Below, piece by piece: positions 42,344-51,310 of a DNA stretch of 64,000 nucleotides (its first letter is position 1; every line of letters begins with the position of its first letter). The notes under the pieces were generated by a model. The model was given only the letters and a program-made list of their open reading frames with translations, was not told where the DNA came from and searched no databases. Made by a program: the position numbers and the translations under genes. Origin of the DNA: JBMNTP01 sp050945795 (GTDB lineage Bacteria; Bacillota; Clostridia; Christensenellales; MGBC116941); NCBI GenBank assembly GCA_050945795.1, contig JBMNTP010000004.1:1-64000 (forward strand), written 5' to 3'.

Positions 42344-42387
42344 CATCATATAGATATTAATTTATTATGGTTATATTTTCATCATAA

Positions 42388-43602
42388 TTAGTCTTCTATA
42401 ATGGAAGCAACGGCTCCGGCGCCTACCGTACGGCCGCCTTCCCTTATAGCAAAACGAAGACCGGGCTCTATAGCGATGGGCGTTATTAGCTTTATCTCCA
42501 TCTCTATGTTGTCGCCGGGCATTACCATCTCTACTCCTTCAGGAAGCGTGATTACTCCGGTTACGTCCGTTGTTCTGAAGTAGAACTGAGGACGATAGCC
42601 GGGGAAAAACGGGGTATGCCTGCCGCCTTCATCCTTCGTCAATACGTATACCTGCGCTTTGTAATGAGTATGAGGCTTTATAGATCCGGGCTTAGACAGC
42701 ACCTGGCCGCGCTCTATGTCCGTCCTCTGGATTCCCCTAAGCAAAAGGCCTACGTTGTCGCCGGCTACTGCCTGATCAAGCAGCTTCCTAAACATTTCTA
42801 CTCCCGTTACTACAGTAGAACGAGCCTTTTCTGTCATTCCTACTACCTCTACCGTATCCTGTACCTTTATCTTTCCCCTCTCTACACGGCCCGTCGCTAC
42901 TGTGCCACGGCCTGTTATCGAGAATACGTCTTCTACAGGCATCAAGAAAGGCTTTTCGGTGTCACGCTCAGGTGTAGGTATGTAGGAGTCTACAGCTTCC
43001 ATAAGCTCGAATATGTGCTTGCACCATTCGTTTTCCTTTACATCCTCATCTCCTGTAGCAGCTTCAAGAGCCTTAAGTGCAGAGCCCTTTATTATCGGTA
43101 TATCATCGCCCGGGAACTCATACTCGCTCAACAGCTCGCGTACTTCCATCTCAACCAATTCAAGAAGCTCTTCGTCGTCTACCATATCACATTTGTTCAT
43201 AAACACTATTATGTATGGAACGCCTACCTGCCTCGCCAAAAGTATATGCTCACGTGTCTGCGGCATCGGGCCGTCGGCGGCTGATACTACTAGTATAGCT
43301 CCGTCCATCTGCGCCGCGCCTGTTATCATGTTCTTTACATAGTCGGCGTGTCCGGGGCAGTCAACATGCGCGTAATGCCTGTTCTCCGTCTCATACTCTA
43401 CGTGAGACGTATTTATCGTTATGCCTCTTTCCTTCTCTTCAGGAGCTTTGTCTATCTCGTCATACTTCGTTGCTTTTGCGTTGCCTGATTTAGACAGTAC
43501 CGACGTTATCGCCGCTGTCAGTGTTGTCTTGCCATGGTCTACGTGACCTATCGTTCCTATGTTTACATGCGGCTTCGTGCGCTCAAATTTTGCCTTCGCC
43601 AT
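42388..43602 (-). CDS. tuf: Translation elongation factor Tu
   Basis: This 404-residue EF-Tu delivers aminoacyl-tRNA to the ribosome. It has G1 GHVDHGKTT, the switch I effector [14 protein letters not shown]3 [10 protein letters not shown]4 MNKCDMVD and G5 SALKALE. The C-terminus reads [15 protein letters not shown]. It is slightly longer than the usual ~397. The start is ATG 43602 preceded by AAAGGAGG; a frame starting ten codons earlier is not used. The gene follows tRNA-Gly by 49 bp and shares its promoter at 43737-43765. It is away from the usual str operon (rpsL-rpsG-fusA-tuf) position. Confidence 0.98.
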   Translation of the reverse strand: MAKAKFERTKPHVNIGTIGHVDHGKTTLTAAITSVLSKSGNAKATKYDEIDKAPEEKERGITINTSHVEYETENRHYAHVDCPGHADYVKNMITGAAQMDGAILVVSAADGPMPQTREHILLARQVGVPYIIVFMNKCDMVDDEELLELVEMEVRELLSEYEFPGDDIPIIKGSALKALEAATGDEDVKENEWCKHIFELMEAVDSYIPTPERDTEKPFLMPVEDVFSITGRGTVATGRVERGKIKVQDTVEVVGMTEKARSTVVTGVEMFRKLLDQAVAGDNVGLLLRGIQRTDIERGQVLSKPGSIKPHTHYKAQVYVLTKDEGGRHTPFFPGYRPQFYFRTTDVTGVITLPEGVEMVMPGDNIEMEIKLITPIAIEPGLRFAIREGGRTVGAGAVASIIED

Positions 43603-43651
43603 CTCTTTCTTTCCTCCTTTGAATGCGGTCATTATTTCCGTTCATTTAATG

Positions 43652-43725
43652 TGGAGCGGGTGATGGGAATCGAACCCACGTGTCCAGCTTGGGAAGCTGG
43701 CGCTCTACCATTGAGCTACACCCGC
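43652..43725 (-). tRNA. tRNA-Gly (anticodon CCC)
   Basis: The reverse strand folds as a cloverleaf. The acceptor GCGGGTG pairs with CACCCGC, with discriminator U and encoded CCA. The D-arm contains AGCTCAATGGTAGAGC. The anticodon stem CCAGC/GCTGG closes the loop TTCCCAA (anticodon CCC, reading GGG). The T-arm contains GGTTCGATTCC. U at position 73 is normal for bacterial tRNA-Gly. It is the first element of a tRNA-tuf transcript. Confidence 0.96.
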
Positions 43726-43736
43726 ACTGATTAATT

Positions 43737-43765
43737 ATATTACTAAACCCCAGCCTCGTTGTCAA
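43737..43765 (-). promoter_or_regulatory. Strong promoter of tRNA-Gly and tuf
   Basis: A perfect TTGACA (43760-43765) and TAATAT (43737-43742) with a 17-bp spacer on the minus strand, 11 bp before the tRNA 5' end. Confidence 0.85.
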
Positions 43766-43779
43766 TAATATCCCCGGCA

Positions 43780-44436
43780 TTATCCCCTCTCGACCATAAA
43801 TTTCTCCATTTTACGTTTAACCCTTTGAAGGGCGTTGTCAATCGACTTCACATGCCGCCCTAGCCGCTCGGCTATCTTCTGATACGACTGCCCCTCAAGG
43901 TAATAATAGAGCACCTTTATCTCCAAATCCGACAGCACCTCAAGCATACGCGCCTCTATAAAAGAATAGTCCTCCCGGCCTATATAAAGCTCCTCGGGAT
44001 TAAAGGCGCGCCGGTCCGACAATACGTCCATAAGCGTGCGCTCCGATTCATCGTCATAGATAGGCTTATTTAAAGGAACATAGTTATTAAGCGGCATATG
44101 CTTTTGCCGCGTCGCCGTCTTTATCGCCGTTATTATCTGCCGCGTAACACATATCTCGGCGAACGCCCTAAACGATGCCAGCTTTTCCGGCTGATAATCC
44201 CTAACCGCCTTAAAAAGCCCTATCATGCCTTCTTGTGTAATGTCCTCGCCGTCCGCCCCTATAAGAAAATATGACCTCGCCTTTGCCCTTACAAAGTTTT
44301 TATATTTATGGAGTATATATTCATATGCCTCGTTATCGCCGCCGCGATACAGGCTGATAACCTCCTCATCCGAAAGCGCGGAATAATCAACTTCTCCTGT
44401 CAATTCAATACCCCTTGTCCTAACATTTGGCTCCAT
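43780..44436 (-). CDS. sigH: RNA polymerase sporulation sigma factor SigH
   Basis: This 218-residue sigma-70 family protein directs early sporulation and stationary-phase transcription. Region 2 reads YKNFVRAKARSYFLIGADGEDITQEGMIGLFKAVRDYQPEKLASFRAFAEICVTRQIITAIK, spread over residues ~50-110. Region 4 carries the HTH LEGQSYQKIAERLGRHVKSIDNALQRVKRK. These are hallmarks of SigH. ATG 44436 with GGGGCGG upstream was chosen over a start nine codons earlier inside rlmB. It lies 23 bp after rlmB, the conserved Firmicutes order. Confidence 0.96.
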   Translation of the reverse strand: MEPNVRTRGIELTGEVDYSALSDEEVISLYRGGDNEAYEYILHKYKNFVRAKARSYFLIGADGEDITQEGMIGLFKAVRDYQPEKLASFRAFAEICVTRQIITAIKTATRQKHMPLNNYVPLNKPIYDDESERTLMDVLSDRRAFNPEELYIGREDYSFIEARMLEVLSDLEIKVLYYYLEGQSYQKIAERLGRHVKSIDNALQRVKRKMEKFMVERG

Positions 44437-44459
44437 TATAATGCCGCCCCGGTTTACCG

Positions 44460-45218
44460 TCAACTCATGTCTCTTCGCATCTTCTCATACATAAGCATTC
44501 CCGCCGCCACAGAAGCGTTAAGCGAGCTTATCCTCCCTAGCATGGGTATGCTCACCACCATATCACAGCGCTGCTTTAACAGCCGGGATACGCCCTCCCC
44601 CTCGCCGCCTATTACAAGAGCTAGAGGGCCTGATAAATCGGCTTTAAAAACGCTATCCCCGCCGGCGTCGGCGGCTACCGTCCACAGTCCCGCCTCTTTA
44701 AGCTCCTCAATGGCGTTTGAAAGGTTTGATACCCTCGCCACCTGTATGTATTCGAGCGCCCCACTCGCCGCCTTTGCCGCCGCCGCGTTAAGCCCCGCCG
44801 AGCGGCGCTTTGGTATAACAACGCCATGCGCGCCCATGCATTCGGCGGTGCGTATTATGCCGCCGAGGTTGCGGCTGTCTTCTATGCCGTCAAGCACTAT
44901 TACAAACGGAGGCCTGTCCGATGCCGCAGCCGTTTTAAGTATGTCGGATATATCGCAATACTGCCTTGCGGGTATAAAAGCCGCTACGCCCTGATGCGCG
45001 CTGCCGCCGCTTATCTCATCTAGCTTGCGCCGCCCCGCCTCAACTATCGGTATACCGGCATCCGACGCCATGCTTAGTATCTTTATTATAGAGCCTTGTC
45101 TTTCTCCCGCTAAAACCAGTATGCGCTCCGGCGGGCTATCCGACCTGAGCGCCTCCATAACGGTATTCCTGCCCCATATAACATCATTATTAACGCCGCC
45201 TTGCGACTCATCTTTCAT
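44460..45218 (-). CDS. rlmB: 23S rRNA (guanosine-2'-O-)-methyltransferase RlmB
   Basis: This 252-residue SPOUT-family enzyme methylates the ribose of G2251 of 23S rRNA. It has an N-terminal L30e-like substrate domain (residues ~12-85, with IWGRNTVMEALRS). The C-terminal trefoil-knot domain carries the three TrmH motifs: DGIEDSRNLGGIIRTAECMG, LVIGGEGEGVSRLLKQRCD and IPMLGRISSLNASVAAGMLMYE. The start overlaps thyX by 11 bp, with GGGAGAAG in the thyX tail. It sits between thyX and sigH in a conserved housekeeping string. Confidence 0.95.
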   Translation of the reverse strand: MKDESQGGVNNDVIWGRNTVMEALRSDSPPERILVLAGERQGSIIKILSMASDAGIPIVEAGRRKLDEISGGSAHQGVAAFIPARQYCDISDILKTAAASDRPPFVIVLDGIEDSRNLGGIIRTAECMGAHGVVIPKRRSAGLNAAAAKAASGALEYIQVARVSNLSNAIEELKEAGLWTVAADAGGDSVFKADLSGPLALVIGGEGEGVSRLLKQRCDMVVSIPMLGRISSLNASVAAGMLMYEKMRRDMS

Positions 45219-45951
45219 AGTTCAACTTCTCCCGCTTCTCTCTTATCTTTGCCGCCTTGCCGCAGCTCATCTTGCCTTCCGAGCACCGCCCGCTTACACA
45301 TGACGGCCCCGCCTTTTCAAAAAGCGCCGGTGCTTCCTTAGCGACAATCTCAAGCATTCGCCAAGCTAATTCTCGTATCTCCCATTGCGCCCTCTCGCAG
45401 CATCTCAGCTTGAAAAAATGTATAAGCTCGCGCGCATTCATTGTCATTATCATTTTGGTTTCAGCAGCGTTTGGCAGCACAAAGCGTGCGTCCTCATTGC
45501 TTTTCTCGCCTTGAGAGCCTAGCGCCTCGTTCCATTCATTGTACCAGCTCTGCATAATACGCATCTGCTCATCATACTTTTTTTGCGCCTCTTCACCCAA
45601 TTCGGCTATTTGCGGCGGCATTATATAATTAAAAACACCGCTCTGCCTTATTTCGCTGACATACCTTTGGCTCTGCACGCTAAAACTCGCCAGTCTGTGC
45701 CGTGTAATCTGCGCCAGCAAAGCGCGGGATACGCCTTCTATACCAAAGCTGAAGCTGCAATGCTCTATCGTTGATAGATGCCCCATATCGATAAGCCTTT
45801 TTATAAATGCCGGCCTATCCGATGCCGCGACTCCGCTTTTTAGCTTATCTATATCCGCCGAGCTGTAACACAACCGCGCCGCCATAGCCACTATCTCATC
45901 GGGTGACGGCGTCATAGCCAAAAGTTCAACCTTCATATATACCCGGCTCAT
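45208..45951 (-). CDS. thyX: FAD-dependent thymidylate synthase
   Basis: This 247-residue ThyX converts dUMP to dTMP using methylene-THF, NADPH and FAD. The signature RHRxxSxxxQSQRY appears as RHRLASFSVQSQRY at residues ~80-93. STIEHCSFSF and NARELIHFFKLRCCERAQWEIR complete the fold. A C-terminal tail contains clustered cysteines (CVSGRCSEGKMSCGKA), which is unusual and might bind metal. The start ATG overlaps the stop of mrnC as ATGA, with GGGGAGG upstream. ThyX does not produce dihydrofolate, fitting an anaerobe with heavy one-carbon traffic. Confidence 0.95.
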   Translation of the reverse strand: MSRVYMKVELLAMTPSPDEIVAMAARLCYSSADIDKLKSGVAASDRPAFIKRLIDMGHLSTIEHCSFSFGIEGVSRALLAQITRHRLASFSVQSQRYVSEIRQSGVFNYIMPPQIAELGEEAQKKYDEQMRIMQSWYNEWNEALGSQGEKSNEDARFVLPNAAETKMIMTMNARELIHFFKLRCCERAQWEIRELAWRMLEIVAKEAPALFEKAGPSCVSGRCSEGKMSCGKAAKIREKREKLNYER

Positions 45952-46388
45952 ATATCGTCCTCCCCAAAAGCAATATCAAGCAGTTCCTTAAGCCTTTCAT
46001 CCCTGCCGCACAAATACAGATAGCCTATTACCGCCTCAAATCCCGTAGCCATATGGTAATCTCTTGGCGAGGCATTTTTAGGCAACGTGCCGGAATGAGC
46101 GTTGCGGCCGCGGCGGTAAATGTCGCTTTCTTCCTCATCAAGCGCGCCTGACAGCCTGTCCGCCATATCCGCCTGCGCCGCCGCGCTTACCTGCTTTATA
46201 GCCTGCTTATGCAAAGCGTTAACCCTGCCCCCCTTAAGCGCGAGGGCAGTCCTTACAAATATATCATGCACCGTATCGCCTATATAAGCGAGTACCAAAG
46301 GGCTTAGCTGCCTGGCCTCTCCCGGCTCCATACTCCTGCCTGATACTATGTTTACAAGCTTATTATCTTCCGTTTCATTCATGAACAT
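45948..46388 (-). CDS. mrnC: Mini-ribonuclease III
   Basis: This 146-residue Mini-III matures the ends of 23S rRNA in Firmicutes. It is an RNase III catalytic domain without the double-stranded RNA-binding domain. The motif LAYIGDTVHDIFVRTAL holds the catalytic Asp, and ATGFEAVIGYLYLCGRDERL holds the second acidic set. The start is uncertain because no good ribosome site is visible: ATG 46388 or ATG 46382 are both plausible, and a TTG at 46400 is in frame. It couples to thyX by an ATGA overlap. Confidence 0.92.
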   Translation of the reverse strand: MFMNETEDNKLVNIVSGRSMEPGEARQLSPLVLAYIGDTVHDIFVRTALALKGGRVNALHKQAIKQVSAAAQADMADRLSGALDEEESDIYRRGRNAHSGTLPKNASPRDYHMATGFEAVIGYLYLCGRDERLKELLDIAFGEDDI

Positions 46389-46408
46389 ATTGTACCACAA
46401 ATACCCGT

Positions 46409-47125
46409 TTATTCATTAAAATTCGTAAAATAATCCGTAATGCCCCAGGCTATAGCGGTGGCAAGTCTCGCCCTATACTCCTCTTTAAGGAGCAGCGCCT
46501 CCTCGCCCGGATTCGATAAAAACCCGCACTCCACTATAACACAGGGCGCACTGCCCGATTTCAATATAAAATAGCTGCTCTCCGCCACATGGTGCCTCGG
46601 GCGGCTAGGCTTAACTTCATCGTTTAGCGCGGCCTGAATAAGCCGGGCAAGCCGCTCGCCTTCCTCGCTGCCTTCCATATAATATACCTGCGGCCCTGAC
46701 GCCCTCGAATCGGGATTAGCATTCATATGCACGCTTACAACAATATCCGGCTCAGAACTTTTTATTATCTGCCGTCGCCTTTCCATGTCGGCGCGCTTGG
46801 TGTCCGCGAGCGCCTTTTCATTTTCACGCGTCAGTATAGGCAAAAACCCCGCCGAGCGCAGCTCCTCATAAAGCTTTAAAGATACGTCGAGGTTTATGTC
46901 GTCTTCGCGCGCTTTTGTTGCCCTTCCTAGCGCGCCGCCGTCAAACCCGCCATGACCAGGATCTATAACAACGCTTCTCTTAGCTGAAAACGTCTCTTTG
47001 CCCGGCGCGTCCAGCGCCGTCCAGACAAAAGCCAATATCAAAAGCACCGCAAAAGACGCCGCGTTCCTTCTTAAAAAAGCCATTGTCCTTTTAAAAGCTT
47101 CAATTATTAAACTGCTCATTCGCAT
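46409..47125 (-). CDS. cwlD: Sporulation N-acetylmuramoyl-L-alanine amidase CwlD
   Basis: This 238-residue amidase_3 enzyme has an N-terminal membrane anchor (residues ~20-38). Its zinc ligands are His in VIDPGHGGFDGGA, Glu in REDDINLDVSLK and His in VVSVHMNANP, with the catalytic Glu in IVECGFLSNPGEE. CwlD removes side chains from muramic acid so that muramic-delta-lactam can form in the spore cortex. Its short single-domain form matches CwlD rather than a vegetative autolysin. The ATG follows GGAAGGGTG. It heads a minus-strand run with mrnC, thyX, rlmB and sigH. Confidence 0.9.
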   Translation of the reverse strand: MRMSSLIIEAFKRTMAFLRRNAASFAVLLILAFVWTALDAPGKETFSAKRSVVIDPGHGGFDGGALGRATKAREDDINLDVSLKLYEELRSAGFLPILTRENEKALADTKRADMERRRQIIKSSEPDIVVSVHMNANPDSRASGPQVYYMEGSEEGERLARLIQAALNDEVKPSRPRHHVAESSYFILKSGSAPCVIVECGFLSNPGEEALLLKEEYRARLATAIAWGITDYFTNFNE

Positions 47126-47348
47126 AGGCGCACCCTTCCGTTTATTTGTCTGGTATATATATCAAAGCATATTCATTTAAAGCATGTACAATGACGCTAA
47201 AAATCCATTGACTTTTTATATATCCGCACATTTAAACCTAAAACCTATATATCATCCGCATTCACCGCTCCTGCATTTACCGAAAAACAATTATACTTTT
47301 TTAACTTTAATCATCTTCCATGCACTGAATTTTTCTCTTTCCCCTTTG

Positions 47349-47422
47349 TTATCCACACTATCCACAAGGTTATCCACAGCCCCTTACCGCCTTTGATATG
47401 ATATTATCAAGGCTTATCCACA
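47349..47422 (+). other. Cluster of DnaA boxes
   Basis: TTATCCACA, the perfect DnaA 9-mer, occurs at 47349-47357, 47370-47378 and 47414-47422. CTATCCACA (one mismatch) sits at 47358-47366. All are on the plus strand. Spacings of 21 and 44 bp place the perfect boxes on about the same helical face. An inverted repeat TTGATA-N6-TATCAA lies at 47393-47410 between them. An AT-rich stretch (about 47283-47345) lies on the left. The cluster is in the 628-bp non-housekeeping gap between cwlD and tsaD. dnaA itself is not in the window. Confidence 0.85.
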
Positions 47423-47533
47423 TCCGCCCTTAGATAATGCTTTTGTTTTTATAACATATAAAAAGGCTGCAATCATGCATGACGGCAGTTGCATGACTTC
47501 CTCCACACAGAGCGTGAATTTACGCCTTTTCAT
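47414..47533 (-). CDS. Possible 39-residue small protein
   Basis: An ATG at 47533 follows a very strong ribosome site (GGAGGGGG, 5 bp spacing). It opens a 39-residue frame that begins MKRRKFTLCVEEVMQLPSC, continues with a hydrophobic stretch (MIAAFLYVI) and ends GGCG. The stop codon lies inside the third DnaA box. I do not recognise the family. The quality of the ribosome site argues for translation; its short length leaves doubt. It could be a small membrane-associated protein or a leader peptide. Confidence 0.4.
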   Translation of the reverse strand: MKRRKFTLCVEEVMQLPSCMIAAFLYVIKTKALSKGGCG

Positions 47534-47707
47534 GTACACCCCCTCCACATTCATGCTTTTTTTACATGGTTTTGCCCCACTTGCGTCAAAAAACCTCTGA
47601 TATCGGAAAATCACAGAGCCGCCAAAATCTGCCCGTCACATACCGACAAAATGCCGATTTGCAGTCGTTATTCGCTCACATTAGCATCAAACCGCGGCGG
47701 TATATGC

Positions 47708-47741
47708 AAAAACCCCGAACGCATAACGCGTTCGGGGTTTT
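47708..47741. terminator. Terminator after tsaD
   Basis: CCCCGAACGC-ATAA-CGCGTTCGGGG is a long stem flanked by A- and T-tracts. It lies 12 bp past the tsaD stop on the minus strand and would work in both directions. Confidence 0.85.
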
Positions 47742-47753
47742 GCGGATTTCCGA

Positions 47754-48815
47754 TTAAAACAGCTTTAAAGACGGCTGCGCATTAAGGTCAAGCCCAGACG
47801 CCGCGGCTTTACCAAGACGTTTTACGCGCATTGCCGCCGCGCATCCTATCATGGCGGCGTTATCCGTGCAATACTTAAATTCCGGACAATAGAACTTAGC
47901 GCCATTTAAAATCGCCGTTTGCTCCAGTCGCTTTCTAAGCGCAGTATTTGCCGCGACGCCGCCCGCCATAGCCAGCTTGCCGGCGCCGGTATGCTTAAGC
48001 GCCCGCTTGACAGTTGAAGCTATACCGTCGACCACCGCCTCTTGGAAAGACGCCGCCACATCAGTCTTTTCGTAACTCTCGCCGCGCTGCTCCATCTTAT
48101 GCAGAGTATTTATAACGTTTGTTTTAAGGCCGCTAAATGTAAAGTCAAAACCGGCGTCGCCTTTAAGGCCGCGCGGGAAAGAATACTTATCCGCTTTTCC
48201 ACCCGCCGCCAGCTTTTCAAGATTAGGCCCGCCGGGATACGGCAATCCCAATACCCTCGCAATTTTATCAAACGCCTCGCCTGCTGCGTCGTCACGCGTC
48301 TGCCCCACCAGCTCATAGCCGCCGTCGGCGCATACATTGACCAGCTGAGTATGCCCTCCTGACGCTATAAGACAAAGAAACGGCGGTTCCAGATCCAAGT
48401 TTGATATGTAATTGGCGCATATATGCGCTTCTATATGGTTTATACCTATAAGCGGCACATCAAGAGCGAAAGCTAATGCCTTAGCGCAGCTAACACCGGT
48501 CAGCAGCGCACCTACCAACCCCGGCCCATACGCAACGGCAACAGCCTCTATATCGCTAAACGTTACGCCAGCCTTTTCAAGCGACTCAGCCACGCAGGGC
48601 TGCAAACGTTTTATATGCTCTCTTGACGCTATCTCCGGCACCACGCCGCCATACTTTTTATGCAGTTCAATCTGCGAGTCTACAATATTTGATATAACAT
48701 CGCGCCCCCGCACCACAGCCGCCGCTGTTTCATCGCAGCTTGTCTCAACCGCCAGTATAAGCGGATGCCCGGTCATTTTATTAAGCTTTTCTCTGCTTCT
48801 TTCTATATATGTCAT
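47754..48815 (-). CDS. tsaD: tRNA N6-threonylcarbamoyladenosine synthase subunit TsaD
   Basis: This 353-residue TsaD transfers the threonylcarbamoyl group to A37 of tRNAs reading ANN codons. Hallmarks are ILAVETSCDETAAAVV, the metal-binding His pair in GINHIEAHI, CLIASGGHTQLV, PYPGGPNLEKLA and MAGGVAANTALR. The ATG overlaps the stop of the upstream DUF1461 gene as ATGA, so translation is coupled. An internal ATG 13 codons on would give a shorter N-terminus. The heavy use of AUA and other ANN codons in this genome makes the modification important. Confidence 0.96.
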   Translation of the reverse strand: MTYIERSREKLNKMTGHPLILAVETSCDETAAAVVRGRDVISNIVDSQIELHKKYGGVVPEIASREHIKRLQPCVAESLEKAGVTFSDIEAVAVAYGPGLVGALLTGVSCAKALAFALDVPLIGINHIEAHICANYISNLDLEPPFLCLIASGGHTQLVNVCADGGYELVGQTRDDAAGEAFDKIARVLGLPYPGGPNLEKLAAGGKADKYSFPRGLKGDAGFDFTFSGLKTNVINTLHKMEQRGESYEKTDVAASFQEAVVDGIASTVKRALKHTGAGKLAMAGGVAANTALRKRLEQTAILNGAKFYCPEFKYCTDNAAMIGCAAAMRVKRLGKAAASGLDLNAQPSLKLF

Positions 48816-49528
48816 GCGCGCCCGCCTCTAACAGGCATATTCCGCCTGTGCCTGCCTATAATTATAACCACCGATGACGCTACCGCCAGCACCGCCACAG
48901 AGACCGCGCATATAACGCCTATCCTGCTTACGCAGTCAAAGAAGAATTGCTGCGGAAACATGTTTATCATAATGTCGGTATTGGGATTGAGTATCCACAA
49001 ATCGTTTGTAAAAAACACCTCATGGAAATATATCCAGAAGCCGGAAAAGTCAATCGCCACCCATACCGCCAAAGACGACATCACAATAACCGCCGCCACA
49101 AGCGCACCTAGATACGCCCGCGCCAACACCCTTGCCGCGTCACGCCGCGCCATAAGTATTACGCATAGCAGCAGCGCGGCTAAAACCGCGACCGCGGCGT
49201 TTCTAATAAATATAACGCCGCCGTACAGTGCTCGCACATCAACCATATGCTCTTTTTCGCGCTGGTTGAAAACCTCTCTCTCCTTGCCCTGTATGTCTTG
49301 TCGCATATCAAGGTTTTCCCGCGAGCCGCTCATATAGTTTAGAAGATTATCCGTTACCTCCATAAGCCCATCCTCGGATATGTCAATATACTGCGCCCGA
49401 TCGAGCTTTCTGTATTCAGAGAGATAAAAGCTTCTGTCCATCGCCACCACCTCAACAGAAGTTATGGCTATTATGGCCAGAAGCAATACGCAGGCTATAA
49501 AGGCAAACAAATATGCGCCCCTTCTCAT
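48812..49528 (-). CDS. DUF1461 (TIGR01906) integral membrane protein
   Basis: This 238-residue membrane protein has four predicted helices: residues ~7-28, ~107-127, ~138-160 and ~203-226. An extracytoplasmic loop follows helix 1 with the family motif LNYMSGSRENLDMRQ, and FNQREKEHMVDVRALY precedes helix 2. The HEVFFTNDLWILNPNTDIMINMFPQQFFFD segment before the last helix is characteristic of TIGR01906. The function is unknown. It is translationally coupled to tsaD. Confidence 0.88.
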   Translation of the reverse strand: MRRGAYLFAFIACVLLLAIIAITSVEVVAMDRSFYLSEYRKLDRAQYIDISEDGLMEVTDNLLNYMSGSRENLDMRQDIQGKEREVFNQREKEHMVDVRALYGGVIFIRNAAVAVLAALLLCVILMARRDAARVLARAYLGALVAAVIVMSSLAVWVAIDFSGFWIYFHEVFFTNDLWILNPNTDIMINMFPQQFFFDCVSRIGVICAVSVAVLAVASSVVIIIGRHRRNMPVRGGRA

Positions 49529-49568
49529 GTTAATCCTCCCACCCGCAACGCGGTGCAGAGCCGGTGGC

Positions 49569-49907
49569 TCAGCCCTTCTTTTTCTTCTTTTCCGCCTTAG
49601 GCGGCAAGTTTAGAAGCGGCCTTGTCTTTATAACATACCACGTCAGCGCCACTAGCATAATCGCTATAAACACAAGGGAAATCATCGGCGAAACCCCTAT
49701 CTGCTCACCGAACAGGTCGATAGAGAGCATAAAAGCGCTTATGATTCCGCCTATAAAGCAGAATATGCGGGTAATTTTGTGATACTCCTCACGCTTTTCC
49801 TCTTTAAGCAATTCGTTGTGATATATCTGTCCTTTGCCGGTAATCGCGGCATAGAACAAATATACTGTGATGGCAGCGTAGAATAATATAAAAATTTCGT
49901 TGCCCAT
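49569..49907 (-). CDS. Small membrane protein of unknown family
   Basis: This 112-residue protein has three predicted membrane helices: residues ~5-22, ~48-66 and ~76-94. A charged loop KEEKREEYHKI lies between the first two, and the tail is very basic (KAEKKKKKG). I do not recognise the family. It lies 19 bp downstream of cysS and 40 bp upstream of the DUF1461 gene in a row of co-directional genes. It has the composition of a small membrane subunit or accessory protein, but nothing specific can be claimed. Confidence 0.7.
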   Translation of the reverse strand: MGNEIFILFYAAITVYLFYAAITGKGQIYHNELLKEEKREEYHKITRIFCFIGGIISAFMLSIDLFGEQIGVSPMISLVFIAIMLVALTWYVIKTRPLLNLPPKAEKKKKKG

Positions 49908-49926
49908 GTGTTTCCCCTTTCGCTAC

Positions 49927-51306
49927 TTAAAGCTTTTTAATCTTAATGCCATCCGGCGTATCCTCAACCACATAGCCTTCGGCTTTTATAGCATCCCTCA
50001 TGCGATCGGCCTCGGCCCAATTCTTAGCCGCGCGAGCCTCGCTCCTCTTTTTAGCCATATCATATATGCTTTGCGGTATCTCATCACTTTCAAGCTTTAA
50101 ACCGAGTACGCCGGTAAGCTCATCGAGCATATTAAGCGCCTCTTCAGCTCCGCCCGCGCCTTCGCCCGGAATAAAGCGTATGTTAAGATCACGCACCAAA
50201 TCGAATATAACGCCTATAGCATCGGCGGTGTTAAGGTCGTCATCCATTGCTGCTGCAAACGACTTTTTAGCTTCGCTTAGCAGCTCTAAAAGCTCTCCAT
50301 CGGCCGCGGCGCCATTTTTTGCCTCGGCCACGAGATTAATACGGCAGTTTTTAATTCTATCAAGCGCCGTCTTAGCCTGCACAATAAGCTCTCGGCTAAA
50401 ATTGATAGGACTTCTGTAATGCGCCGATAGCATAAACATGCGAACCGACATAAGGTCATACTCCTTAGCTATATCCCTTACCGTAAAGAAGTTGCCCGCC
50501 GATTTCGACATTTTTCTATTATCTATATTTATATAACCGTTATGCATCCAGTACTTTACGAACGGCCGACCCGTCGCCGCCTCGCTCTGCGCCACTTCGT
50601 TTTCGTGGTGCGGGAAAACAAGGTCTTGTCCGCCGCAGTGTATATCAATGGTATCGCCGAGGTATTCCATGCTCATCGCCGAGCATTCTATATGCCAGCC
50701 CGGCCTTCCGTCCCCCCACGGGCTTTGCCATGCCGGCTCTCCCGGCTTTTGAGCTTTCCACAAAGCGAAATCCATAGGATGTTTTTTGCCATCTGACGAT
50801 TCCACCCGCGCGCCGAGGTCTAAAGCCTCCATATCCTGACCCGACAACTTGCCGTAGTCTTCAAAGCTTGCGACTGAAAAATATACGTCACCGTCGACCT
50901 CATAAGCGTGGCCTTTATCTATAAGAGTTTCTATAAGCTTTATAATAGCGTCAATATGCTCAGTCGCCCTAGGATGAACATCGGCGCGCTCTATACCCAG
51001 CGCGTCGGCGTCCGTATAGTATTCGGCTATAAACTTGTCCGCCAGCTCCTTAACGCTAACGCCCTCGGCGTTAGCCTTTAGTATCATCTTGTCGTCTATG
51101 TCGGTAAAGTTCTGTACGAACTTAACTTCATAACCGCTCCAGCTTAAATACCTTCTTAGCGTATCAAACACTATGAACGGTCTAGCATTGCCTATATGAA
51201 AATAGTTGTACACCGTTGGGCCGCAGCTATATATTCTTACTTTGCCCGGCTCTACCGGTATTAGCGGTTGTTTCTCCCTTTTAACGGTATTATAAATATG
51301 AAACAT
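49927..51306 (-). CDS. cysS: Cysteinyl-tRNA synthetase
   Basis: This 459-residue class I synthetase charges tRNA-Cys. Motifs are the zinc Cys in [19 protein letters not shown] (with HIGN as the HIGH motif), [14 protein letters not shown] and [19 protein letters not shown]. The KMSKSAGNF loop binds ATP. The length is standard. The gene follows cysE by 4 bp, so the two form an operon that links cysteine synthesis to its charging. This order is conserved in many Firmicutes. Confidence 0.97.
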   Translation of the reverse strand: MFHIYNTVKREKQPLIPVEPGKVRIYSCGPTVYNYFHIGNARPFIVFDTLRRYLSWSGYEVKFVQNFTDIDDKMILKANAEGVSVKELADKFIAEYYTDADALGIERADVHPRATEHIDAIIKLIETLIDKGHAYEVDGDVYFSVASFEDYGKLSGQDMEALDLGARVESSDGKKHPMDFALWKAQKPGEPAWQSPWGDGRPGWHIECSAMSMEYLGDTIDIHCGGQDLVFPHHENEVAQSEAATGRPFVKYWMHNGYINIDNRKMSKSAGNFFTVRDIAKEYDLMSVRMFMLSAHYRSPINFSRELIVQAKTALDRIKNCRINLVAEAKNGAAADGELLELLSEAKKSFAAAMDDDLNTADAIGVIFDLVRDLNIRFIPGEGAGGAEEALNMLDELTGVLGLKLESDEIPQSIYDMAKKRSEARAAKNWAEADRMRDAIKAEGYVVEDTPDGIKIKKL

Positions 51307-51310
51307 GCTG

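Noticed and set aside
47184..47396. 70-codon plus-strand frame in the DnaA-box region
   Set aside because: Low-complexity composition, no ribosome site, and it overlaps the DnaA boxes; most likely chance.
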